From Candidatus Methanogasteraceae archaeon UBA261 (GTDB taxonomy: Archaea; Halobacteriota; Methanosarcinia; Methanosarcinales; Methanogasteraceae): a stretch of 23,315 nucleotides of DNA. Position numbers and translations under genes: made by a program. Of this stretch, positions 22,063-23,315 are shown piece after piece. The first letter of the stretch is position 1. Every line of letters begins with the position of its first letter. A model generated the notes under the pieces. That model was not told the DNA's origin. It did no database searches and saw nothing but the letters and a program-made list of their open reading frames with translations. Where the stretch lies: NCBI GenBank assembly GCA_002506015.1, contig DAWR01000166.1:8567-31881 (forward strand), given 5' to 3'.

Positions 22063-23315
22063 ATGGAGAACGAAGAGCGGATCCGGGTGCTGGACGGACT
22101 TGAAGCGGTACGATCCCTGCCCGGGATGTACATCGGAAGCACCGGACCTGTCGGGCTGCACCACCTCGTGAGCGAGGTCGTCGATAACAGCATCGACGAG
22201 GCGATGGCAGGGTACTGTACCGAAATTGCGGTAACATTGAATCGGGACGGCTCTGTTACGGTGTCTGATGACGGCAGAGGGATTCCTGTGTACATAATCG
22301 AGGATTACGGAAAGCCTGCTGTCGAAATTGTGATGACAGTGCTACACGCCGGAGGAAAATTTGATAAAAGCACATACAAGGTCTCCGGTGGTCTGCACGG
22401 TGTCGGTGTCTCGGTCGTGAACGCACTATCTGAGTGGCTACGCGTCGAGATCCACAAGAATGGAAGCGTCCATTTCCAAGAATACGTGCGGGGGGCTCCG
22501 AAGTACGATTTAAAAGTGATAGGAGAGACCGACCGCACAGGAACCGCGATCACATTTAAGCCGGACCCCAGAATCTTCGAAGAGACTGAGTTCTCTTTTG
22601 ACACGCTCACAAAACGGCTCCGCGAACTCGCATATCTCAACCACGGCGTTCGGATCACAATCAGAGATGAGCGGGGCGAGCCATATCCCGAATCAGAGGA
22701 TACGCACCAGTTTGACGGCGGGATCCGGTCGTTTGTCGAGTACCTGAACGAAAATAAAAGCACGCTTCACAATCCTGCATATTTCAAGAAACAGAAGGAC
22801 GACGCTGATATTGAGATTGCAATCCAGTACAACGAGGGATACTCGGATAATGTCCGTTCATTTGTGAACAGCATCAACACAACTGAAGGCGGGACCCATC
22901 TGAGCGGCTTCAAGACCGCTCTCACAAGGTCAATCAACAAGTATGCGAAGGAGAACAACCTCGTAAAGAACGGCGATATCAGCGGAAGGGACACGCTTGA
23001 GGGTCTGACCGCGGTAATCAGCGTGAGACTCGCAAACCCGCAGTTCGAAGGACAGACCAAGATGAAACTCGGGAACATCGAGGTGAAAGGACTTGTCCAG
23101 TCGCTTGTTGGCGAAGGACTCGATGAATTTCTCGAAGAGAACCCGAAAATAGCGAAAAAGGTAATAGAGAAGATAATAGAGGCAGCCAAAGCGTGGTCTG
23201 CTGCAAAGAAGGCGCGGGAGCTCACAAGACGCAAAACCGCGCTTGAATCAGGGAGTCTGCCAGGGAAACTGGCTGATTGTTCTGAGCGGGATCCGGCAAA
23301 GAGCGAGATATACCT
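22063..23315 (+). CDS. gyrB: DNA gyrase subunit B, 5' part (runs off the window)
   Basis: The first 417 codons of a type IIA topoisomerase ATPase subunit. With GyrA it introduces negative supercoils using ATP. The GHKL ATPase domain is complete: LPGMYIGSTGPVGLHHL (19-35), EVVDNSIDEA with catalytic E38 and Mg-binding N42, SDDGRGIPV (68-76), and the lid GGLHGVGVSVVNAL (109-122). The transducer domain follows (NSINTTEGGTHLSGF, FEGQTKMKLGN). The region just before the window edge (PGKLADCSERDPAKSEIYL) opens the TOPRIM domain (canonical EGDSA motif soon after the edge). The ATG at 22063 gives the expected MENEERIRVLDGLEAVR start. Position 18-19 reads SL where most GyrB have KR or RR before PGMYIG. 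Bacterial-type gyrase in euryarchaea derives from ancient transfer; gyrA often follows. Confidence 0.96.
   Translation, partial: MENEERIRVLDGLEAVRSLPGMYIGSTGPVGLHHLVSEVVDNSIDEAMAGYCTEIAVTLNRDGSVTVSDDGRGIPVYIIEDYGKPAVEIVMTVLHAGGKFDKSTYKVSGGLHGVGVSVVNALSEWLRVEIHKNGSVHFQEYVRGAPKYDLKVIGETDRTGTAITFKPDPRIFEETEFSFDTLTKRLRELAYLNHGVRITIRDERGEPYPESEDTHQFDGGIRSFVEYLNENKSTLHNPAYFKKQKDDADIEIAIQYNEGYSDNVRSFVNSINTTEGGTHLSGFKTALTRSINKYAKENNLVKNGDISGRDTLEGLTAVISVRLANPQFEGQTKMKLGNIEVKGLVQSLVGEGLDEFLEENPKIAKKVIEKIIEAAKAWSAAKKARELTRRKTALESGSLPGKLADCSERDPAKSEIY

Noticed and set aside
1..23315. CRISPR array, tRNA or rRNA genes, or a complete insertion sequence
   Set aside because: No regularly spaced direct repeats, no cloverleaf, no rRNA sequence and no transposase were found on reading both strands.

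Overview
The window is chromosomal DNA of a euryarchaeon. The evidence is archaeal-type gene content: 4-phosphopantoate--beta-alanine ligase, the L30e-NusA-S12-S7 ribosomal string, the proteasome-activating nucleotidase PAN, and archaeal-style adenosylhomocysteinase. Many genes also have BRE/TATA promoters placed so that the mRNA would be nearly leaderless. A bacterial-type gyrB, together with cohesin and dockerin proteins, fits Methanomicrobia-type relatives (methanogens, ANME-1/Syntrophoarchaeum-like lineages, Archaeoglobi). I cannot assign a genus.

Layout. At 37-1306, CoA biosynthesis (minus) diverges from a CBS-domain protein (plus). The CBS gene runs directly into a CPA2 Na+/H+ antiporter (1310-2482). 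On the minus strand lie a CDF metal transporter with a NifX-like tail and an overlapping UbiB-type kinase (5465 down to 2566). Upstream of these is the compact operon rpl30e-nusA-rps12-rps7 (7394 down to 5621). It ends in a hairpin with a T-tract, next to a second very stable hairpin.

The accessory heart is 7735-16638. It holds a peptide/nickel-type ABC substrate-binding protein with an N-terminal dockerin, its two permeases (dppB, dppC) and no ATPase genes. Next come three single-cohesin proteins, each with a signal peptide and a C-terminal membrane segment (one looks like a PGF-CTERM archaeosortase substrate). A small 3-TM protein lies on the opposite strand. The last gene encodes a secreted dockerin plus three-cohesin scaffold. 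The cluster contains six cohesins and two dockerins but no recognisable polysaccharidase or protease. The first and last genes, which are the two that encode dockerins, have nearly identical promoters. The simplest reading is a surface scaffold that tethers an oligopeptide-binding protein to the envelope by cohesin-dockerin contacts, an inference from architecture.

After a gene-poor stretch with only possible coding remnants come dapF and ahcY, a strongly structured non-coding segment (19746-19873), pan, a region of hairpin-forming intergenic repeats, and the 5' part of gyrB, which runs off the right end. A 27-bp element occurs in inverted orientation on either side of pan.
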